A DNA stretch of 64,000 nucleotides from the NCBI GenBank assembly GCA_019828595.1, contig JAHQRK010000042.1, positions 62,001 through 126,000 of the forward strand. Direction: 5' to 3'. The notes under the pieces were generated by a model. That model ran no database searches, was not told where the DNA came from, and saw only the letters and a program-made list of their open reading frames with translations. Below, piece by piece: positions 52,683 through 63,154 of this stretch. The translations under genes were made by a program, and so were the position numbers. Origin of the DNA: Aphanomyces cochlioides. Lineage: Eukaryota; Oomycota; Saprolegniomycetes; Saprolegniales; Verrucalvaceae. How positions within the stretch are numbered: position 1 is the stretch's first letter; every line of letters begins with the position of its first letter.

Positions 52683-52808
52683 CTTCATCTCCTGTTCAAT
52701 GACCACTTTGCCATATTCTGTTTTCCAAGTTCTATTTATACAGTACGAGGCAAATTAGTAAGTCATTAGGGCCTTTGCTCAAAAATAAGGTTAATACAAC
52801 TCATTTAA
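52663..52808 (+). promoter_or_regulatory. 3' UTR of copy N (146 nt), no poly(A) tail
   Basis: Contains the rest of the hairpin, a TATA-like tatttata at 52733-52740, the 14-nt gtacgaggcaaatt (52743-52756) complementary to the 5' leader, and ends caactcatttaa. There is no A tail or simple repeat at the end. The reverse transcriptase therefore probably recognises structure in this UTR rather than poly(A). Confidence 0.85.
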
Positions 52809-55343
52809 CCTCAAACTTGCACCTCACAAGTGGTCGTTGGTATTGGAGCTGCTATTCACACACCAGCTCCATTCTCACCCTCGCTTGACTCCCATGCAAC
52901 TTGTCAGTACGCTGGTGTTGCTGCACAAGAAAGGCCCCAAGTCACAGGCCAAGAACTATCGGCCCATTAGCCTACTCAACACGGATGTGAAAATCCTGAC
53001 GAGTATTCTGGCTTATCGACTCCAGCGCCACATTCGACACATCATCCACCCGGACCAGCAAGGCTTTATCCGTCGAAGCAATATCCAAACCAATATTGCA
53101 CGACTGGATGACATGCTGCACCACATCAAACTACACAGTCCGTCCTCGATGGTGGCACTGCTTGACTTTGAGAAAGCTTTTGATCGCGTGGACCACGCGT
53201 ACTTGCTCCGCGTCCTCCGTCACTATGGCTTTCCCGAAACCTTTGTTGACATGGTTCGCGTACTGTACTCGGGCCGCAAGTCTCGCATCTTGGTGAACGG
53301 CTTCTTGTCCAAGCCAGTTTACATCTCACGCGGTGTGTTGCAAGGTGATCCACTGTCGCCACTTCTGTTTGTGATCGCTTTGGAACCGATGTGCCAACTC
53401 CTACGGCAACACTCCAACTATGGCATCAAGTGTGGGGATCGCTACCACACTGGGAGTTACTTTGCCGACGACTCGCAACTCTATGCGGCAAATGAGACGT
53501 GCCTCCACCGGCAGCTTGCATTGGTTCAAACCTTTTGCGACAAGTCTGGTTTCCGACTCAACGTAGACAAGACCCAAATTCTGACCTACAGCCAGTTGAA
53601 TGGGAACCTTGCCTCACTACAAGTTACTTCCGACAGTCCCGTGAAGGCTCTTGGTATCTTGGTTGCGCCCAATCTTTCTCCATTGGCACGTTTCAATTAC
53701 GTGTTTGAGAAGTTTGTGGCTCGCTTGTCTTTGTGGCTCTACAAGGCTCGAACCATGGCCGGAAAAGTCACTATCCTGCACAGCATATGTCTGCCTGTGT
53801 TATGGTACCAACTGGCTTTTGTCCCTGCCGACAAAGACCTGGCCAAAAAGATCGACAAGGCCATGCTTCAATTTATGCATGGTGAAGAAATCAACCCATC
53901 CTCCTCTGTCCATGGCCTCCGTTTGATCAAAAAGGAGATCCTATTCATGCCGAAGAAGTCCGGTGGCTTAGGCCTGCACCATGCACTTGCTTTATGGCAA
54001 CAACACAACCGCTCTGTCATGATCAGATGCATTCAAGCCATCACCACCCCACCCCGCAAGTCTGCCATGTCCGCCTGGATTACGCCGGGCTATACTCTCC
54101 TCGAGAAGGCTTTTCATCCATGGGGTTCCCCCCGAGATCTCCTCTTGGCAAATGGCTCTTCTGCATTCATCAGACGACTGTACAAGAATCCCAATATCAC
54201 TCCAATGTGGAAAGCCTTATTGAGTAGCTGGTTTGAATCCCGCTGGACTCCGTACGGCTGTCCAAATCACATCTCATCTTTGGATGTTCCCCTTTGGCAC
54301 AACTCGTATCTGCCTGGACTCGAAGACCTATACGATCAGTGCTCTACATCGACGCAAGACCAAGCCAATGTATTGGCTTCGCTTCACATCACGAAGTTGT
54401 CGCATTTGTTGACTCCGTGTCAGCGAGTTTGGCCAGCTTCGATCTTGTTCGACAAAATCAACCGTGCCTGCCGCCAAGCCAATTTTGTCCCTCCAACGAA
54501 ACAATGGATCTCAATCTTGGTGACCAAGTTATCACGATTGTTTGAGATTGTTTCTGAAGAGGATGCTCCCGTGTTCCACTTGCCGACGCCAAGCTCTGAA
54601 TGGATGGAATGGCACTGGATAATTCACCCTGACTCGAGTCCGATCTTGTTGGCGCTTGCGACTTCGAAATCGGCTAAGATCAGAGCTTCTCCAGCTGTCA
54701 GCTCGTCCATTCTTCCTACCAAGCATCTCAACCTGCCATCCAACTTTTACGAAGACCCCAAGCGCCTTACCCAACTTGCCGCCTTCCTCCAACCCGACCA
54801 CATTCTCCCTCGATATGGAGAGTTCATTTTCAAGACCCTTCTCCGCGCCAACGCCATGCAATATCTGTTTCAGTACCAAGACCCCAAGCCGACGTGTGTC
54901 TTCTGTCGTGTCAATGAGACGTACGAGCATTTCCTGTTCTCTTGTGGATATGGTCAATCTGTTTGGTATTTTTCAAGACAATCCAGCGACTGCTCGAGTG
55001 TTCCTTTCCGTCCACGTGTCTGGAAATGTTCTACGAGACGCCCAAGCCGTCCGATGGATACTACATCCGTGGCTATCTGAAGATCTGGCCGATTGTCCGA
55101 GCCTGCGTGTATTATCAAATATGGCTCCAACGTGCCGATCGCACCTTTCGACCCGACCTCACAGCGAAGAGTCCGATGGAAGTTGCCATTCATGCTGCCT
55201 CTTTGATCAAGCTACATCTACAACAGCTCCTGGTTGATCTCCCTCTCAAGAAGGGATACACCAAGGTATTCAATGTGCTCAAGCATCTATCTTCGGACCC
55301 CTGGTTACGTCAACACGCCATTCCTGACAGCGTCGTTTCATGA
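52809..55343 (+). pseudogene. ORF2 of the J/I hybrid, C-terminal piece with a frameshift
   Basis: From KLAPHKWSLV (right TSD of N) through the reverse transcriptase and zinc knuckle. At about 54967-54973 one base is missing (gtatttttcaag against gtatttcttcaag), a -1 shift just after the knuckle; the original frame then stops at 55080. The normal C-terminus is open in the other frame to the TGA at 55341-55343. The 3' UTR follows to 55489. The catalytic parts are unaffected. It has YISRG for the usual HISRG. Confidence 0.92.
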
Positions 55344-55489
55344 GTGAGCTGACGGCTCACTCACTTCATCTCCTGTTCAATGACCACTTTGCCATATTCT
55401 GTTTTCCAAGTTCTATTTATACAGTACGAGGCAAATTAGTAAGTCATTAGGGCCTTTGCTCAAAAATAAGGTTAATACAACTCATTTAA

Positions 55490-55945
55490 CCCACAAAATG
55501 CATCTCGATGCCACTTTTTCTCCACTTTTGGTACCCACGTGCCACATGCACATCTCGACCCCATCGAGATACCCACTCGCCACGTCTGGCATGTTTGAAA
55601 GGTGTCATGCTCGTGTGGTGGACGACCAAGCATCAACTTGGTCCGAAATCAACACGCGAGAGTCCCAAGCATACCCCACAAAATGCATCTCGATGCCACT
55701 TTTTCTCCACTTTTGGTACCCACGTGCCACATGCACATCTCGACCCCATCGAGATACCCACTCGCCACGTCTGGCATGTTTGAAAGGTGTCATGCTCGTG
55801 TGGTGGACGACCAAGCATCAACTTGGTCCGAAATCAACACGCGAGAGTCCCAAGCATACCCCACAAAATGCATCTCGATGCCACTTTTTCTCCACTTTTG
55901 GTACCCACGTGCCACATGCACATCTCGACCCCATCGAGATACCCA
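55490..55945. repeat. 185-bp satellite array 1 (2.5 monomers)
   Basis: Monomers start at 55490, 55675 and 55860 (phase set at cccacaaaatg). Copies are almost identical. The array is cut at monomer position 86 by copy O and continues in perfect phase at 59781. There is no gene in it. Confidence 0.97.
55931..55945. repeat. TSD of copy O, left copy (15 bp)
   Basis: ccatcgagataccca at 55931-55945 is repeated at 59781-59795; it is satellite monomer positions 72-86. Confidence 0.95.
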
Positions 55946-58900
55946 TCTACAAGTGCGATGTACTCTGGGTCCACTGACAGTCGTTCTCCACAATATCTAT
56001 GCGCCGGCAGCCTTCCAACAACGAGCAAGTTACTTCGAAGAATTGCCACGCGACTTTCCTCCACATGCGCTCCACATTGTTGGAGGAGATTTCAACTGCA
56101 CTCTCAACAAAGATTTGGATTCGTTGAGACCCAGTACCTCCACCATGGCCGGCACCCTTCAACTGGAACAATGGATGCACAGTTTGTCTCTGGTGGATCT
56201 GTTTCGCCGTCAAAACCCCGTGGCAAGAACCTTCACAAGTCCCACACTCACCAACCGACTCGACTACATATTTTGTTCGTCCACCTTGGCGGGTCTTCGT
56301 CATTGGAAGGCGACGCACATGCCACACGTTCCACAGGCTGACCACGTGGCTTGTCGTATCATCACAAAGCGTCAAACATTGCGCCATGGCTCTGGATCAT
56401 GGAAAGCTCCAACTTGGCTACTTCGTCTACCACGAGCGGCCGAGATTGTTCATGGATGTCTGGATCGATTTTTGGACAAGTCTCCAACATTCCACAATAT
56501 CTCCAAGGCCTACGACATGCTGGTCAATGATATCCGCTCCCAACTCAAAGAATTCCATTCTCAACGATTGGAGAAACAACGTCTGCCGTTGAAGAAGTTA
56601 GCTGTCGAGATCGCTTCGCTTTTGCAAGTCCCCAACATGCGTCAAGATTCAGTGCTGGTGGATCGAGTGCGAGACCTTCAAAAGCAAATTCACGAGCTGC
56701 AAGATCGAGACAAGCAGTTTCGTCAAGACCAGGCGTTCCAACTTCACTTGTACAAAGCAGAGCGCTCGTCCAAGTTCCACTTCATGTCCCCTGTCCCTAC
56801 CCCCTTGAAGAAGACAGTCTTCAAAGAGTTGGTGGATGTCAATGGAAATGTTGTCTCCAATCAACAAGGCATGTCTGACGTCCTGGTCGACTACTACAAG
56901 GACTTGTTTGCAGCTCCCGAGGTGCAGCGATCTGGAGACGAAGTGTCGTCATTTCTGACCCCATTGACTCGACACAAGCAACTGCCAGAGCAAGCCCAGA
57001 AAGAGCTGTCGGCTCCCTTGCGCGCCAACGAGTTCTATCATGCTATTCGACACAGCAGTTCGAACTCAGCGCCAGGTCCCAACGCTCTGCCATTCGAAGT
57101 CCTCAAACTTGCACCTCACAAGTGGTCGTTGGTATTGGAGCTGCTATTCACACACCAGCTCCATTCTCACCCTCGCTTGACTCCCATGCAACTTGTCAGT
57201 ACGCTGGTGTTGCTGCACAAGAAAGGCCCCAAGTCACAGGCCAAGAACTATCGGCCCATTAGCCTACTCAACACGGATGTGAAAATCCTGACGAGTATTC
57301 TGGCTTATCGACTCCAGCGCCACATTCGACACATCATCCACCCGGACCAGCAAGGCTTTATCCGTCGAAGCAATATCCAAACCAATATTGCACGACTGGA
57401 TGACATGCTGCACCACATCAAACTACACAGTCCGTCCTCGATGGTGGCACTGCTTGACTTTGAGAAAGCTTTTGATCGCGTGGACCACGCGTACTTGCTC
57501 CGCGTCCTCCGTCACTATGGCTTTCCCGAAACCTTTGTTGACATGGTTCGCGTACTGTACTCGGGCCGCAAGTCTCGCATCTTGGTGAACGGCTTCTTGT
57601 CCAAGCCAGTTCACATCTCACGCGGTGTGTTGCAAGGTGATCCACTGTCGCCACTTCTGTTTGTGATCGCTTTGGAACCGATGTGCCAACTCCTACGGCA
57701 ACACTCCAACTATGGCATCAAGTGTGGGGATCGCTACCACACTGGGAGTTACTTTGCCGACGACTCGCAACTCTATGCGGCAAATGAGACGTGCCTCCAC
57801 CGGCAGCTTGCATTGGTTCAAACCTTTTGCGACAAGTCTGGTTTCCGACTCAACGTAGACAAGACCCAAATTCTGACCTACAGCCAGTTGAATGGGAACC
57901 TTGCCTCACTACAAGTTACTTCCGACAGTCCCGTGAAGGCTCTTGGTATCTTGGTTGCGCCCAATCTTTCTCCATTGGCACGTTTCAATTACGTGTTTGA
58001 GAAGTTTGTGGCTCGCTTGTCTTTGTGGCTCTACAAGGCTCGAACCATGGCCGGAAAAGTCACTATCCTGCACAGCATATGTCTGCCTGTGTTATGGTAC
58101 CAACTGGCTTTTGTCCCTGCCGACAAAGACCTGGCCAAAAAGATCGACAAGGCCATGCTTCAATTTATGCATGGTGAAGAAATCAACCCATCCTCCTCTG
58201 TCCATGGCCTCCGTTTGATCAAAAAGGAGATCATATTCATGCCGAAGAAGTCCGGTGGCTTAGGCCTGCACCATGCACTTGCTTTATGGCAACAACACAA
58301 CCGCTCTGTCATGATCAGATGCATTCAAGCCATCACCACCCCACCCCGCAAGTCTGCCATGTCCGCCTGGATTACGCCGGGCTATACTCTCCTCGAGAAG
58401 GCTTTTCATCCATGGGGTTCCCCCGAGATCTCCTCTTGGCGAATGGCTCTTCTGCATTCATCAGACAACTGTACAAGAATCCCAATATCACTCCAATGTG
58501 GAAAGCCTTATTGAGTAGCTGGTTTGAATCCCGCTGGACTCCGTACGGCTGTCCAAATCACATCTCATCTTTGGATGTTCCCCTTTGGCACAACTCGTAT
58601 CTGCCTGGACTCGAAGACCTATACGATCAGTGCTCTACATCGACGCAAGACCAAGCCAATGTATTGGCTTCGCTTCACATCACGAAGTTGTCGCATTTGT
58701 TGACTCCGTGTCAGCGAGTTTGGCCAGCTTCGATCTTGTTCGACAAAATCAACCGTGCCTGCCGCCAAGCCAATTTTGTCCCTCCAACGAAACAATGGAT
58801 CTCAATCTTGGTGACCAAGTTATCACGATTGTTTGAGATTGTTTCTGAAGAGGATGCTCCCGTGTTCCACTTGCCGACGCCAAGCTCTGAATGGATGGAA

Positions 58901-59635
58901 TGGCACTGGATAATTCACCCTGACTCGAGTCCTATCTTGTTGGCGCTTGCGACTTCGAAATCGGCTAAGATCAGAGCTTCTCCAGCTGTCAGCTCGTCCA
59001 TTCTTCCTACCAAGCATCTCAACCTGCCATCCAACTTTTACGAAGACCCCAAGCGCCTTACCCAACTTGCCGCCTTCCTCCAACCCGACCACATTCTCCC
59101 TCGATATGGAGAGTTCATTTTCAAGACCCTTCTCCGCGCCAACGCCATGCAATATCTGTTTCAGTACCAAGACCCCAAGCCGACGTGTGTCTTCTGTCGT
59201 GTCAATGAGACGTACGAGCATTTCCTGTTCTCTTGTGGATATGGTCAATCTGTTTGGTATTCCTTCAAGACAATCCAGCGACTGCTCGAGTGTTCCTTTC
59301 CGTCCACGTGTCTGGAAATGTTCTACGAGACGTCCAAGCCGTCCGATGGATACTACATCCGTGGCTATCTGAAGATATGGCCGATTGTCCGAGCCTGCGT
59401 GTATTATCAAATATGGCTCCAACGTGCCGATCGCACCTTTCGACCCGACCTCACAGCGAAGAGTCCGATGGAAGTTGCCATTCATGCTGCCTCTTTGATC
59501 AAGCTACATCTACAACAGCTCCTGGTTGATCTCCCTCTCAAGAAGGGATACACCAAGGTATTCAATGTGCTCAAGCATCTATCTTCGGACCCCTGGTTAC
59601 GTCAACACGCCATTCCTGACAGTGTCGTTTCATGA
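55946..59635 (+). pseudogene. ORF2 of copy O, truncated and frameshifted
   Basis: Residues about 123-1351. The C run at 58430-58434 has five C where other copies have six, a -1 shift near residue 945; that frame stops at 58514. The zinc-knuckle part is open in the second frame to the TGA at 59633-59635. The endonuclease lacks N24 and E50. An open frame from the satellite (from 55602) joins in by chance. Confidence 0.93.
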
Positions 59636-59780
59636 GTGAGCTGACGGCTCACCACTTCATCTCCTGTTCAATGACCACTTTGCCATATTCTGTTTTCCAA
59701 GTTCTATTTATACAGTACGAGGCAAATTAGTAAGTCATTAGGGCCTTTGCTCAAAAATAAGGTTAATACAACTCATTTAA
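55946..59780 (+). mobile_element. LINE copy O, 5'-truncated in ORF2, inserted in satellite
   Basis: Starts at ORF2 codon 122/123, ends with a 145-nt 3' UTR at 59780 (one-base deletion in the hairpin, as in H and P). 15-bp TSD in satellite DNA. Confidence 0.96.
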
Positions 59781-60464
59781 CCATCGAGATACCCACTCGC
59801 CACGTCTGGCATGTTTGAAAGGTGTCATGCTCGTGTGGTGGACGACCAAGCATCAACTTGGTCCGAAATCAACACGCGAGAGTCCCAAGCATACCCCACA
59901 AAATGCATCTCGATGCCACTTTTTCTCCACTTTTGGTACCCACGTGCCACATGCACATCTCGACCCCATCGAGATACCCACTCGCCACGTCTGGCATGTT
60001 TGAAAGGTGTCATGCTCGTGTGGTGGACGACCAAGCATCAACTTGGTCCGAAATCAACACGCGAGAGTCCCAAGCATACCCCACAAAATGCATCTCGATG
60101 CCACTTTTTCTCCACTTTTGGTACCCACGTGCCACATGCACATCTCGACCCCATCGAGATACCCACTCGCCACGTCTGGCATGTTTGAAAGGTGTCATGC
60201 TCGTGTGGTGGACGACCAAGCATCAACTTGGTCCGAAATCAACACGCGAGAGTCCCAAGCATACCCCACAAAATGCATCTCGATGCCACTTTTTCTCCAC
60301 TTTTGGTACCCACGTGCCACATGCACATCTCGACCCCATCGAGATACCCACTCGCCACGTCTGGCATGTTTGAAAGGTGTCATGCTCGTGTGGTGGACGA
60401 CCAAGCATCAACTTGGTCCGAAATCAACACGCGAGAGTCCCAAGCATACCCCACAAAATGCATC
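59781..60464. repeat. 185-bp satellite array 2 (3.7 monomers)
   Basis: Partial monomer 59781-59894, then monomers from 59895, 60080 and 60265, and a 15-bp start at 60450 where copy P is inserted. No gene. Confidence 0.97.
60450..60464. repeat. TSD of copy P, left copy (15 bp)
   Basis: cccacaaaatgcatc at 60450-60464 is repeated at 61657-61671; it is monomer positions 1-15, the same site as used by H, I and Q. Confidence 0.95.
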
Positions 60465-61511
60465 CACAACTCGTATCTGCCTGGACTCGAAGACCTATAC
60501 GATCAGTGCTCTACATCGACGCAAGACCAAGCCAATGTATTGGCTTCGCTTCACATCACGAAGTTGTCGCATTTGTTGACTCCGTGTCAGCGAGTTTGGC
60601 CAGCTTCGATCTTGTTCGACAAAATCAACCGTGCCTGCCGCCAAGCCAATTTTGTCCCTCCAACGAAACAATGGATCTCAATCTTGGTGACCAAGTTATC
60701 ACGATTGTTTGAGATTGTTTCTGAAGAGGATGCTCCCGTGTTCCACTTGCCGACGCCAAGCTCTGAATGGATGGAATGGCACTGGATAATTCACCCTGAC
60801 TCGAGTCCGATCTTGTTGGCGCTTGCGACTTCGAAATCGGCTAAGATCAGAGCTTCTCCAGCTGTCAGCTCGTCCATTCTTCCTACCAAGCATCTCAACC
60901 TGCCATCCAACTTTTACGAAGACCCCAAGCGCCTTACCCAACTTGCCGCCTTCCTCCAACCCGACCACATTCTCCCTCGATATGGAGAGTTCATTTTCAA
61001 GACCCTTCTCCGCGCCAACGCCATGCAATATCTGTTTCAGTACCAAGACCCCAAGCCGACGTGTGTCTTCTGTCGTGTCAATGAGACGTACGAGCATTTC
61101 CTGTTCTCTTGTGGATATGGTCAATCTGTTTGGTATTTCTTCAAGGCGATCCAGCGACTGCTCGAGTGTTCCTTTCCGTCCACGTGTCTGGAAATGTTCT
61201 ACGAGACGCCCAAGCCGTCCGATGGATACTACATCCGTGGCTATCTGAAGATCTGGCCGATTGTCCGAGCCTGCGTGTATTATCAAATATGGCTCCAACG
61301 TGCCGATCGCACCTTTCGACCCGACCTCACAGCGAAGAGTCCGATGGAAGTTGCCATTCATGCTGCCTCTTTGATCAAGCTACATCTACAACAGCTCCTG
61401 GTTGATCTCCCTCTCAAGAAGGGATACACCAAGGTATTCAATGTGCTCAAGCATCTATCTTCGGACCCCTGGTTACGTCAACACGCCATTCCTGACAGTG
61501 TCGTTTCATGA
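60465..61511 (+). CDS. ORF2 of copy P, C-terminal fragment
   Basis: Residues about 1004-1351 (HNSYLPGLEDLY to the TGA at 61509-61511), open, with the CX2CX7HX4C knuckle. No endonuclease or reverse transcriptase is left, so it cannot act on its own. Confidence 0.93.
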   Translation, partial: HNSYLPGLEDLYDQCSTSTQDQANVLASLHITKLSHLLTPCQRVWPASILFDKINRACRQANFVPPTKQWISILVTKLSRLFEIVSEEDAPVFHLPTPSSEWMEWHWIIHPDSSPILLALATSKSAKIRASPAVSSSILPTKHLNLPSNFYEDPKRLTQLAAFLQPDHILPRYGEFIFKTLLRANAMQYLFQYQDPKPTCVFCRVNETYEHFLFSCGYGQSVWYFFKAIQRLLECSFPSTCLEMFYETPKPSDGYYIRGYLKIWPIVRACVYYQIWLQRADRTFRPDLTAKSPMEVAIHAASLIKLHLQQLLVDLPLKKGYTKVFNVLKHLSSDPWLRQHAIPDSVVS

Positions 61512-61656
61512 GTGAGCTGACGGCTCACCACTTCATCTCCTGTTCAATGACCACTTTGCCATATTCTGTTTTCCAAGTTCTATTTATACAGTACGAGGCA
61601 AATTAGTAAGTCATTAGGGCCTTTGCTCAAAAATAAGGTTAATACAACTCATTTAA
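60465..61656 (+). mobile_element. LINE copy P, 5'-truncated, inserted in satellite
   Basis: Starts at ORF2 codon 1004 and ends with a 145-nt 3' UTR at 61656. 15-bp TSD. Confidence 0.96.
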
Positions 61657-63152
61657 CCCACAAAATGCATCTCGATGCCACTTTTTCTCCACTTTTGGTA
61701 CCCACGTGCCACATGCACATCTCGACCCCATCGAGATACCCACTCGCCACGTCTGGCATGTTTGAAAGGTGTCATGCTCGTGTGGTGGACGACCAAGCAT
61801 CAACTTGGTCCGAAATCAACACGCGAGAGTCCCAAGCATACCCCACAAATGCATCTCGATGCCACTTTTTCTCCACTTTTGGTACCCACGTGCCACATGC
61901 ACATCTCGACCCCATCGAGATACCCACTCGCCACGTCTGGCATGTTTGAAAGGTGTCATGCTCGTGTGGTGGACGACCAAGCATCAACTTGGTCCGAAAT
62001 CAACACGCGAGAGTCCCAAGCATACCCCACAAAATGCATCTCGATGCCACTTTTTCTCCACTTTTGGTACCCACGTGCCACATGCACATCTCGACCCCAT
62101 CGAGATACCCACTCGCCACGTCTGGCATGTTTGAAAGGTGTCATGCTCGTGTGGTGGACGACCAAGCATCAACTTGGTCCGAAATCAACACGCGAGAGTC
62201 CCAAGCATACCCCACAAAATGCATCTCGATGCCACTTTTTCTCCACTTTTGGTACCCACGTGCCACATGCACATCTCGACCCCATCGAGATACCCACTCG
62301 CCACGTCTGGCATGTTTGAAAGGTGTCATGCTCGTGTGGTGGACGACCAAGCATCAACTTGGTCCGAAATCAACACGCGAGAGTCCCAAGCATACCCCAC
62401 AAAATGCATCTCGATGCCACTTTTTCTCCACTTTTGGTACCCACGTGCCACATGCACATCTCGACCCCATCGAGATACCCACTCGCCACGTCTGGCATGT
62501 TTGAAAGGTGTCGTGCTCGTGTGGTGGACGACCAAGCATCAACTTGGTCCGAAATCAACACGCGAGAGTCCCAAGCATACCCCACAAAATGCATCTCGAT
62601 GCCACTTTTTCTCCACTTTTGGTACCCACGTGCCACATGCACATCTCGACCCCATCGAGATACCCACTCGCCACGTCTGGCATGTTTGAAAGGTGTCATG
62701 CTCGTGTGGTGGACGACCAAGCATCAACTTGGTCCGAAATCAACACGCGAGAGTCCCAAGCATACCCCACAAAATGCATCTCGATGCCACTTTTTCTCCA
62801 CTTTTGGTACCCACGTGCCACATGCACATCTCGACCCCATCGAGATACCCACTCGCCACGTCTGGCATGTTTGAAAGGTGTCATGCTCGTGTGGTGGACG
62901 ACCAAGCATCAACTTGGTCCGAAATCAACACGCGAGAGTCCCAAGCATACCCCACAAAATGCATCTCGATGCCACTTTTTCTCCACTTTTGGTACCCACG
63001 TGCCACATGCACATCTCGACCCCATCGAGATACCCACTCGCCACGTCTGGCATGTTTGAAAGGTGTCATGCTCGTGTGGTGGACGACCAAGCATCAACTT
63101 GGTCCGAAATCAACACGCGAGAGTCCCAAGCATACCCCACAAAATGCATCTC
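61657..63152. repeat. 185-bp satellite array 3 (8.1 monomers)
   Basis: Monomers start at 61657, 61842, 62026, 62211, 62396, 62581, 62766, 62951 and 63136 (last partial). The second is 184 bp because one a of cccacaaaatg is missing. Only isolated substitutions are seen (for example g at 62513). Each monomer contains an inverted pair atctcgatg (62038-62046) and catcgagat (62098-62106), 51 bp apart, and a cacgtg hexamer. No gene. Confidence 0.97.
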
Positions 63153-63154
63153 AG

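Larger units (their letters stand above)
45429..52808 (+). mobile_element. LINE copy N, full length (7,380 bp), both ORFs intact
   Basis: Reference copy. Leader 45429-45489, ORF1 45490-48528, spacer 48529-48606, ORF2 48607-52662, 3' UTR 52663-52808, perfect 15-bp TSD. No stop, frameshift or inserted element. This is the only copy in the window shown to be complete and uninterrupted in both ORFs. Confidence 0.97.
29116..55489 (+). mobile_element. LINE copy I, 5'-truncated; outer shell of the right block
   Basis: Starts in ORF1 (residue 912) at 29116. The same insertion event ends with the 3' UTR at 55489, because the two ends share the satellite TSD cccacaaaatgcatct. J interrupts it at 29689, and no right-hand TSD of J exists, so the ORF2 sequence from 43238 onward is a J/I hybrid whose 3' end belongs to I. 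L, M and N are inserted inside. Confidence 0.85.

Noticed and set aside
52733..52740. TATA-like tatttata in the 3' UTR as a promoter for a downstream copy
   Set aside because: Only one short match, and downstream copies are not placed at a fixed distance. It is kept as a note within the 3' UTR entry.
59781..63152. CRISPR array
   Set aside because: The units are contiguous 185-bp repeats without unique spacers, in a eukaryotic setting without cas genes.
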